Below, one piece after another: positions 62,906-64,000 of a DNA stretch of 64,000 nucleotides. The translations under genes and the position numbers were made by a program. Numbering within the stretch: position 1 is the stretch's first letter; each line of letters starts with the position of its first letter. Source of the stretch: Symbiodinium natans (lineage: Eukaryota > Sar > Dinophyceae > Suessiales > Symbiodiniaceae). Below the pieces are notes generated by a model. The model did not search any database and was not told the DNA's origin. It was given only the letters and a program-made list of their open reading frames with translations. The DNA is taken from the NCBI GenBank assembly GCA_905221605.1, contig CAJNDS010002230.1, positions 280,001 through 344,000 of the forward strand. Reading direction: 5' to 3'.

Positions 62906-63500
62906 GTTCAGGGTGTAGGGTTCAGGGTTTAGGGTTAGGGTTTAGGGTTTAGGGTTTCGGGTTTCGGGTTTCGGGTTTAGGGTTTGGGGTTTAGGGTTCA
63001 GGGTTTAGGGTTTAGGGTTCAGGGTTTAGGATTCAGGGTTTAGGATTTAGGGCTTAGGGCTTAGAACTTGCAGCAAGGAACTTTCGTTTTCTGCTTGGTC
63101 TCCCGTCCTCTACTTTAAGTTTTTGGGGCTGTTGGGTCTCCCGCCCTAAACCCTACATAAGAAGTTGTGAGCCGAACCCTATATAACCAGAACCTTAAAC
63201 CCTAATCTCTATGCCCTAAGCCCTGCGAGTACACTAAACGCACCTCCTTTGAAGTGTTCTGAAGCATGGGCGCCTGGGTCGTATCGGGTATATAAGGGGC
63301 ACAAAACATTTCAGGGCCCGTACTACGCGACCATGTAACCAGCCCTGAACCCTAAACCGGGTTTAGGGTTTAGGCTAAACCCTAAACCCTAAACCCTAAA
63401 CCCTAAACCCTAAACCCTAAACCCTAAACCCTAATCACTAAACCCTACACCCTAAACCCCAACCCTAAACCCCAAACCCTAAACCCTAAACCCTGACAAG
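62906..63500. repeat. G-strand and C-strand telomere-like arrays
   Basis: TTTAGGG, TTCAGGG and TTCGGGT variants at 62908-63062; unique DNA; then a junction at about 63355-63378 where CCGGGTTTAGGGTTTAGG turns into CTAAACCCTAAACCC, a head-to-head inversion. C-strand array 63375-63495. Confidence 0.9.
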
Positions 63501-63569
63501 TGTGATCGCCACAGGGTCGGAAGCCTTTCAATACACCGATGGCACCTTCCTGCTCAACTGCGGTCAAGG
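63501..63569 (+). CDS. candidate exon, function unknown
   Basis: After GACAAG the frame reads VIATGSEAFQYTDGTFLLNC then GQ and ends CAAGG|GTTTAGGG. VIATGS is reminiscent of the strand before HAD motif II, but the following sequence does not continue that fold and its position after the C-terminal exon is wrong for the same gene. C-strand array upstream, G-strand downstream. Confidence 0.45.
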
Positions 63570-64000
63570 GTTTAGGGTTTAGGGTTTAGGGCTTAGGGTT
63601 TAGGGAATGAAGGAGTGGTGTATCACCTTACTTGCAATGACTGCTATTCTGTTTATACTACCCAGCAGTACCACCGAAGGACGGGTTTGTTCGGCTTTTC
63701 CTTGCGCTCTGTCCATGCCTGGGTTATGAAGTTGAAGAATCACATATGAAGGTTTTTTTCCGTGTGCACTGGGGTTTAGGGTTTAGGGTTTAGGGTTAGG
63801 GTTTAGGGTTTAGGAAACTAGGGTTTAGGGTTTAGGGTTTGGGGTGCTCTCCGTGTCTCATTCTTTCCGCTGCAGCCATGCGCATCCCCTGCTGGCCTTT
63901 CTTTGAAGTATCTGCCCGCTTTCGTTTTTGACCTCTTTTCGTCTCCGGTGCACGAAGCTGCCAGGAAGATTCAGGGCCCCGAAAACGAACCAAAAACGTG
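63570..64000. other. G-strand clusters and unique DNA to window end
   Basis: TTTAGGG clusters at 63570-63605 and 63771-63842, unique DNA between and after. An island after GCTGCAG (63876) could begin another exon that continues beyond the window. Confidence 0.45.

Overview
The window looks like nuclear DNA of a dinoflagellate, probably of the Symbiodinium/Polarella type (order Suessiales). This is inferred from four things: the plant/dinoflagellate-type telomere heptamer (CCCTAAA/TTTAGGG) spread through introns and intergenic DNA; a Copia retrotransposon with a lysine/glycine-rich Gag; very small exons in long repeat-filled introns with loose splice sites; and a gene of the 'VSHWWG...CxFAxNQW' type that I associate with dinoflagellates. 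No rRNA, tRNA, CRISPR array or bacterial operon structure was seen. Because the genes are highly split, most CDS entries are single candidate exons, placed from reading frame, composition, AG acceptors and GT donors. Exon borders are accurate to a few bases at best.

Layout. (1) About 0.1-13.6 kb, plus strand: candidate exons of a secreted or membrane protein. They carry several FG-GAP/VCBS-like repeats (D-x-D-G-D motifs at about 1.5, 2.5, 5.2 and 7.4 kb), an EGF-like segment, two cysteine-rich GCC2/GCC3-like exons (9.4 and 9.7 kb) and hydrophobic exons (10.2-10.4 and 12.7 kb). (2) 15.5-19.9 kb, plus strand: seven exons of a dinoflagellate gene with the order FVSHYWG, CTFAINQW, ILDEDVIPLTRSWC, a charged helix, and a terminal coiled-coil exon with a stop at 19880. 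(3) 20.2-21.66 kb: a split duplication, a 51-bp minisatellite and a G-rich GGGGGGCTTAAA-like tract. (4) 21.66-28.2 kb: a decayed Copia element with 5' LTR, PBS, Gag, protease, integrase, reverse transcriptase and RNase H. It is followed by an unrecognised 457-codon ORF to 29.9 kb. Everything from the LTR to about 30.1 kb carries an extreme strand-specific excess of the tetranucleotide ATTG. (5) 30.48-30.63 kb: a MITE. (6) 31.3-64 kb: a landscape of short unique islands between telomere-like arrays. Many islands have coding potential, including exons of a Cof-type HAD phosphatase (motif I at 31.4 kb; motif IV and the C-terminus at 61.1-62.9 kb). One long exon (38.9-40.1 kb) encodes a 405-residue membrane protein with a myristoylation-type N-terminus and a CaaX C-terminus.

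The two most unusual signals are these. First, the ATTG signature covers the retrotransposon and the following ORF, in the LTR, the spacers and all three codon phases, but does not extend to neighbouring host sequence. Second, the telomere-like arrays are organised: exon-sized islands usually have C-strand (CCCTAAA) arrays upstream and G-strand (TTTAGGG) arrays downstream. Introns therefore tend to start with TTTAGGG, which supplies the GT donor, and end with CCCTAAA. A TIR-bearing element family (19.4, 31.5 and 45.5 kb) with telomere-like repeats inside or inserted in its terminus suggests a link between mobile elements, introns and these arrays.
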